This document shows positions 8,191 to 15,091 of a DNA stretch of 35,719 nt, piece after piece. Source of the stretch: Lachnospiraceae bacterium (GTDB taxonomy: Bacteria; Bacillota; Clostridia; Lachnospirales; Lachnospiraceae); assembly GCA_024687655.1 (NCBI GenBank), contig JAILEN010000077.1:1-35719 (forward strand), in the 5' to 3' direction. Position 1 is the stretch's first letter, and every line of letters begins with the position of its first letter. The notes under the pieces are model-generated. The model ran no database searches and was not told where the DNA came from. It worked only from the letters and a program-made list of their open reading frames with translations. The translations under genes and the position numbers were made by a program.

Positions 8191-9396
8191 ATGCTGATCG
8201 TAAAAAAGTTCGGCGGTAGCTCGGTGGCAAACAAGGAACGCATCGAGAATGTGGCCAGACGCGTCGCCGAGGATTACAAAAACGGAAACAAGGTGGTGGT
8301 CGTCCTGTCCGCTATGGGCGATACCACGGATGAACTACTGGAAAAGGCGTACGAGATCAATCCCGATGCGCCCAAGAGAGAGATTGATATGCTGCTTGCT
8401 TGCGGCGAGCAGACCTCTGTGGCACTCATGGCCATGGCACTTTCAAAGATGGGCCTGCCTGCCATTTCTCTCAATGCATTCCAGGTGGCCATGCATACCA
8501 CTTCAAAGTATGGTAATGCACGTTTCAAGAGGATCGATTCTGAGAGGATCACAAACGAGCTGGAGTCTGGCAAGATCGTTATCGTTACGGGTTTCCAGGG
8601 AGTGAACAAGTACGACGACATCACTACCCTGGGCAGAGGAGGATCCGATACCACGGCGGTGGCGCTGGCTGCTGCTCTTCGTGCGGATGCCTGTGAGATA
8701 TATACAGATGTTGAGGGAGTATATACAGCAGATCCCAGGATGGTGGACAAGGCTCACAAGATGAAGGAGATCTCATACGACGAGATGCTTGAGCTTGCCA
8801 CTCTTGGAGCAAAGGTACTTCACAACAGATCAGTTGAATTGGCAAAGAAATATGGTGTTCAGTTGGTGGTACGTTCCAGCCTTACAGAGGCAGAGGGTAC
8901 TATCGTAAAGGAGGTGACAAAGGTGGAAGGAATGTTGGTCAGCGGTGTAGCGGTAGACAAGGAGGCGGTCCGTATAGCTCTTGTCGGAGTCGAGAACAAG
9001 CCCGGTATCGCTTTCAAGATATTTGATCTTCTGGCAAAGCATAATGTTAATGTTGACGTTATCCTACAGTCCATAGGACGTGATGATACCAAGGACATTT
9101 CCTTTACCGTTGATCAGACCCAGGCAAAGGAAGCCATGGCACTTTTGAGAGAAAACCAGGAGCGTCTTACCATCCAGAAGATCGAGGAAGAGGTGAACGT
9201 GGCCAAGCTTTCTGTTGTGGGTGCAGGCATGCAGACCCATGCCGGAGTCGCAGCAAAGATGTTTGAGGCACTTTATGATGTGGGCGTAAATATCCGTATG
9301 ATCGCCACATCAGAGATCCGCATCACGGTGCTTATCGACCTTGAGGATGTTCAGGTTGCTACCAAGGCAGTACACGCCAAGTTCCTTGAGGACTAA
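8191..9396 (+). CDS. lysC: Aspartate kinase
   Basis: This enzyme phosphorylates aspartate, the first step toward lysine, threonine and methionine. The kinase domain starts with VKKFGGSSVA (residues 3-12) and has FQGVNKYDDITTLGRGGSDT as the substrate loop. Two ACT domains follow from about residue 265 (VENKPGIAFKIFDLLAKHNV and VVGAGMQTHAGVAAKMFEAL), so end-product feedback is likely. Length (401) fits the single-function monofunctional type. GAAGGGAG upstream of the ATG supports the start. It is separated from hom by a repeat element. I see no lysine riboswitch or T-box in the 88-nt gap. Confidence 0.96.
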   Translation: MLIVKKFGGSSVANKERIENVARRVAEDYKNGNKVVVVLSAMGDTTDELLEKAYEINPDAPKREIDMLLACGEQTSVALMAMALSKMGLPAISLNAFQVAMHTTSKYGNARFKRIDSERITNELESGKIVIVTGFQGVNKYDDITTLGRGGSDTTAVALAAALRADACEIYTDVEGVYTADPRMVDKAHKMKEISYDEMLELATLGAKVLHNRSVELAKKYGVQLVVRSSLTEAEGTIVKEVTKVEGMLVSGVAVDKEAVRIALVGVENKPGIAFKIFDLLAKHNVNVDVILQSIGRDDTKDISFTVDQTQAKEAMALLRENQERLTIQKIEEEVNVAKLSVVGAGMQTHAGVAAKMFEALYDVGVNIRMIATSEIRITVLIDLEDVQVATKAVHAKFLED

Positions 9397-9416
9397 GGGT
9401 CGTTGGTAAAAACTAA

Positions 9417-9481
9417 CGAAAATGATTGCGAAAAAACTTGCGAAATTCTTACTTGAAAAATACAAACCATTGGTTTATATT
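9417..9481 (+). promoter_or_regulatory. Promoter with three 12-bp-phased CGAAA repeats
   Basis: TTGAAA (9453-9458) and TATATT (9476-9481) are spaced by exactly 17 bp. The spacer holds a small palindrome (AAACC-ATT-GGTTT). Upstream, CGAAA recurs at 9417, 9429 and 9441, exactly 12 bp apart, the last two as TTGCGAAA. A separate hairpin (CGTTGGT/ACTAACG, 9401-9418) without a T-run lies at the end of lysC. The arrangement looks like a regulated promoter for the 112-aa gene; the regulator is unknown. Confidence 0.55.
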
Positions 9482-9517
9482 TAATCTAAATAAGCGGACA
9501 GAATACGAGGTGGCTTT

Positions 9518-9856
9518 ATGGATAGTGCCGGATCGGTTCAGAGAGACCTTTTTTCAAAGTTTATAATGGCTTTCAACAGAGCTGAGCGTGAGACATACAA
9601 GGTTGACAGACTGATCCCCGGCCCCGATGAACTGGCTGAGCGCGAAAAGTGCAGGCGTATACCCACCATGACAGGACGCAAGAGACTGTCCAGGGGTATT
9701 ATCGAGGAGCAGCTTACCGAGGTGGAGGGTATCATAGATCATCTGGGTACTCTTACGGAGAATGTTGATGATGCCAGTCAGTTTGCGCAGATGCTAGCAG
9801 ACTCGGAGCCTGTTGAGGGAGCTGAGGAGATTGACATTAAGAGCATCATTGGATAA
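9518..9856 (+). CDS. Conserved-looking hypothetical protein, 112 aa
   Basis: I do not recognise this protein. It is soluble, with no signal peptide or membrane segment. It is basic in the first 65 residues (for example TGRKRLSRG) and acidic at the C-terminus, with predicted helices around 70-95. There are no obvious catalytic motifs. It has its own promoter, a good site (ACGAGGTGG) before the ATG, and its own terminator, so it is a single-gene unit and probably real. Codon use is like its neighbours. Confidence 0.7.
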   Translation: MDSAGSVQRDLFSKFIMAFNRAERETYKVDRLIPGPDELAEREKCRRIPTMTGRKRLSRGIIEEQLTEVEGIIDHLGTLTENVDDASQFAQMLADSEPVEGAEEIDIKSIIG

Positions 9857-9884
9857 AATACGCATAGATAGTTTAGGACGAGCA

Positions 9885-9918
9885 GAGGGATTTTCATTTA
9901 TATGAGAATTCCTCTTTT
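9885..9918 (+). terminator. Rho-independent terminator after the 112-aa gene
   Basis: GAGGGATTTTC pairs with GAGAATTCCTC as an 11-bp stem with two G-U pairs, followed by TTTT. It ends about 20 nt before the next start. Confidence 0.75.
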
Positions 9919-9938
9919 GTTCTCTAAAAGGAAGCCCC

Positions 9939-10805
9939 ATGCAGAGTATCACAAAGGATCAAAACTGCAGATATTCGTTGTTTTTGCATGAGCCCTCCGT
10001 GGACGCAGAGGGCAGACACTACTGTCGTGCCATGAATTTATGTATCGACGATGATTTTGCCCATTGTGATTCATGCCCTTTGTGCGTCAGGGATGATGAG
10101 GGTTCTGTGGGCTGCCAGTATTATGATGTTTCTGCCGGCTACAGTAACGGCCTCGGTCCTGATGAGACCATGAAGCGTGTGGCGGGACTTATAGAGTCCG
10201 GTATGACGGGTGAGTTTCCCGAATACATGCCTGCCGGCACCGATCCTAAGTTTCTGGTTGAGGAGCAGGCTATCAGATATGCTGCTCAGGCACACAGGGG
10301 TACATTCAGAAAGGGCAGCGGCCTGCCTTATATAGTGCATCCCATGGAGGTCATGATGATATGCAAGAACTTAAGCGATGATCCCGATGTCATTGCGGCA
10401 GCAGCTCTTCATGATGTGGTGGAGGATACCCCCCATACCCTCAGGGACTTAGAGGAGGCCTTTGGTACCAGGATAGCCGCCCTGGTGGGACTGGAGTCGG
10501 AGAACAAGCGTGAGGATCAGCCAAAGTCCGATACCTGGAAGATCCGCAAGCATGAGAATCTGGAGAGGGAGAGGACGGCTCCCATTGAGGCTAAAATGAT
10601 AATGCTGGCGGACAAGGTTTCCAATATGCGGGCCACTGTTTCCGACTACCTGGAAGGAACCGGAGATATCTGGTCCAAGTTCAATATGAAGGATCCAGGG
10701 GAGCAGGAATGGTATTACCGCAGTGTGGCCCAGGTGCTTTCCGATCTGTCGGATACGCCGGAGTATGCCGAATATGTCAGAATGCTGGACATGGTATTTA
10801 AATAG
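9939..10805 (+). CDS. HD-domain phosphohydrolase, alarmone-hydrolase-like, with Cys-rich N-terminus
   Basis: The protein has 288 residues. From about residue 108 it matches the hydrolase half of RelA/SpoT and small alarmone hydrolases: AAQAHRG, FRKGSGLPYIVHP, AAALHDVVEDT (HD and ED motifs) and MLADKVSNMRA (distal metal-binding Asp). No synthetase domain is present. The likely role is removal of pyrophosphate from (p)ppGpp or a related nucleotide; the true substrate is not shown by sequence. The first 60 residues hold seven cysteines (C10, C29, C35, C43, C46, C49, C59) with a C-x2-C-x2-C core, suggesting a zinc or iron-sulfur site not found in ordinary members. AAGGAAG precedes the ATG. Confidence 0.85.
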   Translation: MQSITKDQNCRYSLFLHEPSVDAEGRHYCRAMNLCIDDDFAHCDSCPLCVRDDEGSVGCQYYDVSAGYSNGLGPDETMKRVAGLIESGMTGEFPEYMPAGTDPKFLVEEQAIRYAAQAHRGTFRKGSGLPYIVHPMEVMMICKNLSDDPDVIAAAALHDVVEDTPHTLRDLEEAFGTRIAALVGLESENKREDQPKSDTWKIRKHENLERERTAPIEAKMIMLADKVSNMRATVSDYLEGTGDIWSKFNMKDPGEQEWYYRSVAQVLSDLSDTPEYAEYVRMLDMVFK

Positions 10806-10820
10806 TCTGACAATTTATTA

Positions 10821-10849
10821 TTGAATTTTTCCCTTTTTTGGTGTATGAT
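10821..10849 (+). promoter_or_regulatory. Vegetative promoter for the 276-aa/115-aa gene pair
   Basis: TTGAAT (10821-10826) and TATGAT (10844-10849) are spaced by 17 bp, just after the stop of the HD gene. The predicted transcript has a long leader of about 115 nt before the ATG at 10972. Confidence 0.65.
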
Positions 10850-10866
10850 GTATGTACCGTTAGTGG

Positions 10867-10947
10867 GTGGATTGGCAGGTTTTATGCGATCCACGGAGTG
10901 CGATGTCCGTACAGGGCACGCACTGAAACAAGGATGTTATATACATC
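10867..10947 (+). promoter_or_regulatory. Structured 5' leader of unknown type
   Basis: Three consecutive hairpins can be drawn: GTGGATTG with CGATCCAC (10867-10874/10887-10894), GTGCG with CGCAC (10898-10902/10919-10923, with an inner GTCC/GGGC arm), and GATGT with ACATC (10933-10937/10943-10947). The last ends shortly before the GGAGAGG region. It does not match a riboswitch that I recognise, and there is no terminator-like T-run. Confidence 0.35.
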
Positions 10948-10971
10948 GGAGAGGAAAGAAGGGATTTTTTT

Positions 10972-11802
10972 ATGGCAGGATTACAGATCACACCGGTTAC
11001 ACCGGGCATATCCACGCCGACAGCTCCGACCACACGGACCGGGGGCCCCGCAGCAGAGGGCACCACAGTTGATACCGTCAAAAACAGTGCTACAGAGATC
11101 CGCACTCCTGCCCAGCGTGAGGAAAGTGCAGTAGATCGCGCCATCACAGAAAATACCGAGAAGGAACGTACCGACAGGACCAGAGAGACTGAGCAGCAGC
11201 GCAGAGAGGATGCTCTTGAAAATGTAGTTTCGGTTTCTGATGACGGAGACACTGTTCAGGTCAGTGATGAGGGAGCACAGGAGCTTTCGGAGAGCACATC
11301 AGGTGCTGTTATTTCACAGAGACAGTCAGAGGCAGAGGCACTCCGTGATGAGGAGGACATTGAGATCGAGCCTGTAGAGGCGCCGGAGATCGAGCCTATC
11401 GAGGCACCGGAGATTACTCCCGTTACGACGGATACAGACGATGAAAAGAGGGAGATCACCAGCTTTGTCGGATACACGGACCAGCAGGTTGAGCAGATGT
11501 ATCTCAAGGGCGAGATCTCTCAGAACGATTACAACAATGAGATTGCCCGCAGAGAGGAGTTAGAGGCTTCCGACCGGGCTGACAAAGAGCAGTTCAACCG
11601 CGATATGGGCAGGCTCGAGGAGGCAGACTCCCGTACAGAGAGAGCGGACTTTGCCATCGAGAACGCCATTGAAAACGGCAACGAAAGGATCGGACTTGAC
11701 CAGCGTATGCAGGCTGTTGACGATCTGTTCGAGGGCAGGCAGAATGAGGCTCGCCGTCAGGAAGAGGCAGGTAGATTATGGGATTATCAGCTGCAAGTAT
11801 GA
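10972..11802 (+). CDS. Acidic, Pro/Thr-rich hypothetical protein with tandem repeats, 276 aa
   Basis: I cannot assign a family. The N-terminus is Thr/Pro/Gly-rich with no signal peptide, the middle is strongly charged and probably disordered, and residues about 124-150 contain an eight-residue tandem repeat (IEPVEAPE, IEPIEAPE, ITPV). Residues 160-275 look helical and include a short-ORF-like module (VEQMYLKGEISQNDYNNEIA) similar in style to SHOCT helices, and coiled-coil-prone stretches. The stop overlaps the next gene by an ATGA, so the two products are probably made together. Cytoplasmic location is inferred from lack of export signals. Confidence 0.65.
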   Translation: MAGLQITPVTPGISTPTAPTTRTGGPAAEGTTVDTVKNSATEIRTPAQREESAVDRAITENTEKERTDRTRETEQQRREDALENVVSVSDDGDTVQVSDEGAQELSESTSGAVISQRQSEAEALRDEEDIEIEPVEAPEIEPIEAPEITPVTTDTDDEKREITSFVGYTDQQVEQMYLKGEISQNDYNNEIARREELEASDRADKEQFNRDMGRLEEADSRTERADFAIENAIENGNERIGLDQRMQAVDDLFEGRQNEARRQEEAGRLWDYQLQV

Positions 11803-12125
11803 ACCCCATCCAGGGAGTATCCTACAGGAGTCGTGTAGCTCAGGCGTATACCCTTGACAACAAGGCAGACTTTTCGGATGCTTTTGTGGAGTCGGTTAAA
11901 AAGCTTCCTTCCGCTGATGCGGTTGAGTCTGTTGCGCCGGTGGTCTATCCCACGGCACAGATCATGACCCGCAGGATAGGGCAGATACAGGATTCCCAGC
12001 GTGTCAATCAGGGACTCAATTCCATTGCATCGGGTTTTGAGGGTGTCACCACAGGATACGGCAGCAGTGGTGATGGCTCCCGGGGTTATGGGATGACAGG
12101 CTCCCGGATAGATCTTTTCGCTTGA
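11778..12125 (+). CDS. Hypothetical protein, 115 aa, coupled to the 276-aa gene
   Basis: Unknown family. It has no signal peptide or membrane segment; the C-terminal 30 residues are Gly/Ser/Tyr-rich (GYGSSGDGSRGYGMTGSR). Two starts are possible. The ATG at 11778 has AGGCAGGT upstream, whereas the ATG at 11799 forms a classic ATGA overlap with the upstream stop (11799-11802) but has no ribosome site. I list the longer form. The stop codon TGA lies inside the TTGACA of the following promoter. The tight coupling suggests a two-protein complex, but no function can be stated. Confidence 0.6.
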   Translation: MGLSAASMNPIQGVSYRSRVAQAYTLDNKADFSDAFVESVKKLPSADAVESVAPVVYPTAQIMTRRIGQIQDSQRVNQGLNSIASGFEGVTTGYGSSGDGSRGYGMTGSRIDLFA

Positions 12126-12149
12126 CATTATTTTTGGTGGATATATAAT
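12122..12149 (+). promoter_or_regulatory. Consensus promoter for the methyltransferase operon, overlapping stop codon and terminator
   Basis: TTGACA (12122-12127) and TATAAT (12144-12149) are spaced by 16 bp. The -35 includes the TGA stop of the previous gene, and the expected start (about 12156) falls inside the left arm of the terminator at 12151-12184. Transcripts from here would lack the first half of that arm and should not form the full hairpin. Confidence 0.6.
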
Positions 12150-12150
12150 T

Positions 12151-12184
12151 ATCAGGCAGTCAGAATCGGCTGCCTGATTTTTTT
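12151..12184 (+). terminator. Rho-independent terminator
   Basis: ATCAGGCAG (12151-12159) pairs perfectly with CTGCCTGAT (12170-12178), followed by six to seven T residues. It ends the 276-aa/115-aa gene transcript. Confidence 0.9.
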
Positions 12185-12212
12185 AAGATTCTTCGCTACG
12201 CTCAGAATGACA
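12183..12212 (-). repeat. Short intergenic palindromic repeat (copy 3, reverse)
   Basis: TTAAGATTCTTCGCTACGCT followed by CAGAATGACA is a reverse-oriented member of the repeat family, fused to the end of the terminator T-run. A further hairpin CACATC/GATGTG follows at 12217-12236, right before the methyltransferase gene. Confidence 0.75.
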
Positions 12213-12261
12213 CGGCCACATCAAGGCTTCGATGTGAGCGCAAGTGAATAAAAGCAGGTAT

Positions 12262-13440
12262 ATGAATAAGACATTTGAGATATGTGTGCCCTGTCATTTC
12301 GGTATAGAGGCAGTTTTAAAAAAAGAGATATACGATCTGGGATATGAGATCACCAGGGTTGATGACGGCAGGGTTTGTTTTACGGGAGACGCCGAGGCGG
12401 TGGTCCGTGCCAATATGTGCCTGCGCACCGGGGAACGGGTCCTCATGGTGGTGGGCAGATTTTTTGCCACCACCTTTGAGGAGCTTTTCGACGGCATTTC
12501 AGATCTTCCCATAGAGGACTATGTGACCTCGGACGGCAGGTTCTGGGTGACCAAGGCCACCTCCGTAAAAAGCCAGCTTTTTGCCACCTCCTCCATTCAG
12601 TCCATTGTAAAAAAGGCCATGGTGGAGAGGATGAAAAAGGCTACGGGAAAGCCCACATTTTCCGAGACCGGAGAGGACTTCCCTTTTCGGATATTTTTGT
12701 ACAAGGACGAGGTGCTTTTTACCCTGGATACCACCGGTGCATCCCTGCATAAAAGGGGATACCGGACCTGGACCTGGTCGGCGCCCCTTTCCGAGACGCT
12801 GGCGGCGGCATTGATACAGCTCACACCATGGCATCCCGACAGGATCCTGCTGGATCCATTTTGTGGAAGTGGTACATTTCTCATAGAGGCAGCTCTCATG
12901 GCCTGTCATATTGCTCCGGGAGTCAGCCGGGAGTTTACCGCCCAAAACTGGGGACATATTGTGGATCCGACGCTCTGGGACGAGGTCAGGCAGGAGCTTC
13001 GGGCAGAGGAGGACAGGGATATCGAGACCCATCTGTATGGCTACGATATCAGTCCTGAGGCCATAGATATAGCCAGAAAAAATGCCAAAAATGCAGGGGT
13101 TGACCATCTGATCCATTTTCAGGTGAGAGACGTGGCTGAGCTTTCCCATTCGAAAAAATACGGTTTCATCCTGACAAATCCGCCCTACGGCGAGAGGCTG
13201 TCAAAGGACGAGGATGTGGCAGGGCTATACGCCACACTGGGGGAGGCCTACGGCAGACTGGACAGCTGGTCCATGTATGTGATAACATCATTTGAAAAGG
13301 CCTGTGAAGCCATCGGCAAAAGGCCGGACAAAAACCGCAAGATATATAACGGCATGATAAAAACCTATTTTTATCAATTTCTCGGCCCCAAGCCTCCGAA
13401 ACGTAAAAAAGTGACATCCGACGCCATGTCAAAGGAATAG
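12262..13440 (+). CDS. THUMP-domain class I SAM RNA methyltransferase (YpsC / RlmL-N family)
   Basis: This is a 392-residue rRNA guanine-N2 methyltransferase-like protein. A THUMP RNA-binding domain (about 40-155) precedes a Rossmann methyltransferase domain with DPFCGSGTFLIEA as SAM motif I and LTNPPYGERL as the catalytic NPPY motif, matching the family that modifies 23S rRNA. The track starts at a GTG (12244), but homologues as I recall them begin near KTFEICVPCHFG, and AGCAGG stands before the ATG at 12262, so that start is preferred. The C-terminus is Lys-rich. It opens a long operon running to 20927. Confidence 0.92.
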   Translation: MNKTFEICVPCHFGIEAVLKKEIYDLGYEITRVDDGRVCFTGDAEAVVRANMCLRTGERVLMVVGRFFATTFEELFDGISDLPIEDYVTSDGRFWVTKATSVKSQLFATSSIQSIVKKAMVERMKKATGKPTFSETGEDFPFRIFLYKDEVLFTLDTTGASLHKRGYRTWTWSAPLSETLAAALIQLTPWHPDRILLDPFCGSGTFLIEAALMACHIAPGVSREFTAQNWGHIVDPTLWDEVRQELRAEEDRDIETHLYGYDISPEAIDIARKNAKNAGVDHLIHFQVRDVAELSHSKKYGFILTNPPYGERLSKDEDVAGLYATLGEAYGRLDSWSMYVITSFEKACEAIGKRPDKNRKIYNGMIKTYFYQFLGPKPPKRKKVTSDAMSKE

Positions 13441-13444
13441 AATA

Positions 13445-15091
13445 ATGTTGAGTGTGTCCAAAAGATATATGGTGCTTTTTGCACTGATAATCCTTTTGGG
13501 TGGGTTTAAGGCCCTGACCCTTGGCGACGATCTGTCGGAGGTGGAGGCCTTCAGGGGAGCGCAGCTTGAGAACAGCGTTTTCTACCCGCTCATCGCCAGG
13601 AGTATCAATAATGAGGGGATACTGACCGCATCCTTTAATGAAAAGCCTGTCATCCTCCGTGAGAAGGAGCTTTTAGTGGGAGAGGATATGGAGATCCTCG
13701 CCTCACTTCCTTTTATCAGGGAGGAGCTTTCCTGCAGCGCCAGACAGACTGATGACGGCATAGTGCTTTTGGAACACAGTGGCCGTACTGCCACCATCAT
13801 GTCGGAAATGGGATATGTACCACTGCGTCAGGTCTGCGATGAGTTTGGCTTTGATTACAGTTTTAATGCAAAAAATACGAAGCTGTCCCTTTATTCCACC
13901 AGGGAGTCTGAGTTTACCCTTCCCATCAGCTATGATCTGAGGGACAGGGACAGAGTGTCCGCCATCAGGGATCAGGGCAGCTCTTCCACCTGCTGGGCCT
14001 ATGCATCGGTGGGTGCCATGGAATCCTCTCTTTTACCTGAGGAGGAGGTCACATTTTCTCCTGACGCCATGGTTGCGGATCGACCCTTTGACAGAGAGGG
14101 CATCGATGGAGGGGACTACGCCATGGCCCTGGCGAATTTGCTGTCATGGAAGGGGCCGGTCACCGAGGGATCCGGTGAGATCTCAAAGCATGTGTCAGAG
14201 GTCCATCTTTTTACCGAGGATGATATAGACGATATAAAAAAGGCCATCTTTTTGTATGGCGGGGTATCCACTTCCATCTATGCGGACGTGGATGAAAAGG
14301 GACTTTCCGGCTCGCAGTATTACAGCACGGAGAATAATGCCTACTGTTATATGGGCAATGAGGATCCGAACCATGATGTGGTCATCATAGGCTGGAACGA
14401 CAGTTATCCCGCCTCCAGCTTTTTAAACTATGTCCCGGGGGACGGGGCCTTTATCTGCCAGAACAGCTGGGGCAGCTCCTTTGGAGAAAGCGGTGTTTTT
14501 TATGTATCATATTATGACACCCATATAGGTAACCAGACCGTATCCTATGTGAGGCTGGAGGAGGCCCGGGAGTCGGATCGGATCTATCAGGAGGATCTGT
14601 GCGGGTGGACCGGACAGATAGGATATGAGCAGGACAGTGCCTGGGGCGCTGCGCTCTATACAGTGGATGAGGACGTGGATATCACCTCTGCCGGCTTTTA
14701 TACCCTGGGACGTGACAGCCGCTACCAGCTCTATGTGGCGCGGCATTGTTCGGGGCCCCAGGATCTGGCCAACAGGGTCAGGGTCGCAGAGGGAGAGCTT
14801 TCCGACAGCGGTTTTTATACCATACGTTTTTCCAGTCCCATGAGCCTGAAAAAGGGTGAGAGCTTTGCGGTGATACTCTATATCAGCACTCCGGATGTGG
14901 GACACCCCCTGGCCATTGAGATGCAGGCGGCCTCCATTGAGGAGGGGGATGTGGATATCAGCGACGGTCAAAGCTTTAGCAGTAAGAGCGGACTGTCATG
15001 GGACAGCGTGGAAGAAGGAGCAGGCGGGAATCTGTGCCTGAAGGCATACGGCAGGATCCCCGATTCGGATACAGATGCAAAAAAGGATTGA
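13445..15091 (+). CDS. Exported papain-like (C1A) cysteine protease with lectin-like C-terminal domain
   Basis: This 548-residue protein has an N-terminal hydrophobic export segment (about 8-25). Residues 60-155 include a segment like the copper-amine-oxidase stalk domain (GYVPLRQVCDEFGFDYSF). The C1A domain starts with ISYDLRD and shows RDQGSSSTCWAYAS (Cys near 183), NHDVVIIGW (His) and ICQNSWGSSFG (Asn). The final 150 residues match the lectin-like domain found in this Firmicutes group. The usual CGSCW motif reads SSTCW here, so the disulfide Cys before the nucleophile is missing. Its 3' end overlaps the amidase gene by 17 nt. Substrate is unknown; surface protein turnover is a guess. Confidence 0.88.
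   Translation: MLSVSKRYMVLFALIILLGGFKALTLGDDLSEVEAFRGAQLENSVFYPLIARSINNEGILTASFNEKPVILREKELLVGEDMEILASLPFIREELSCSARQTDDGIVLLEHSGRTATIMSEMGYVPLRQVCDEFGFDYSFNAKNTKLSLYSTRESEFTLPISYDLRDRDRVSAIRDQGSSSTCWAYASVGAMESSLLPEEEVTFSPDAMVADRPFDREGIDGGDYAMALANLLSWKGPVTEGSGEISKHVSEVHLFTEDDIDDIKKAIFLYGGVSTSIYADVDEKGLSGSQYYSTENNAYCYMGNEDPNHDVVIIGWNDSYPASSFLNYVPGDGAFICQNSWGSSFGESGVFYVSYYDTHIGNQTVSYVRLEEARESDRIYQEDLCGWTGQIGYEQDSAWGAALYTVDEDVDITSAGFYTLGRDSRYQLYVARHCSGPQDLANRVRVAEGELSDSGFYTIRFSSPMSLKKGESFAVILYISTPDVGHPLAIEMQAASIEEGDVDISDGQSFSSKSGLSWDSVEEGAGGNLCLKAYGRIPDSDTDAKKD

Noticed and set aside
10857-10971. c-di-GMP or other known riboswitch in the structured leader
   Set aside because: I could not find the conserved core sequences of GEMM or other classes that I know; only simple hairpins are visible.
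10821-11072. Two + strand ORFs in the leader and start of the 276-aa gene
   Set aside because: They overlap the promoter and the structured leader and end inside the real gene; no ribosome site at a suitable distance.
12499-13149. 216-aa minus-strand ORF opposite the THUMP methyltransferase
   Set aside because: Shadow of conserved coding sequence, no domain recognisable and no start signals.
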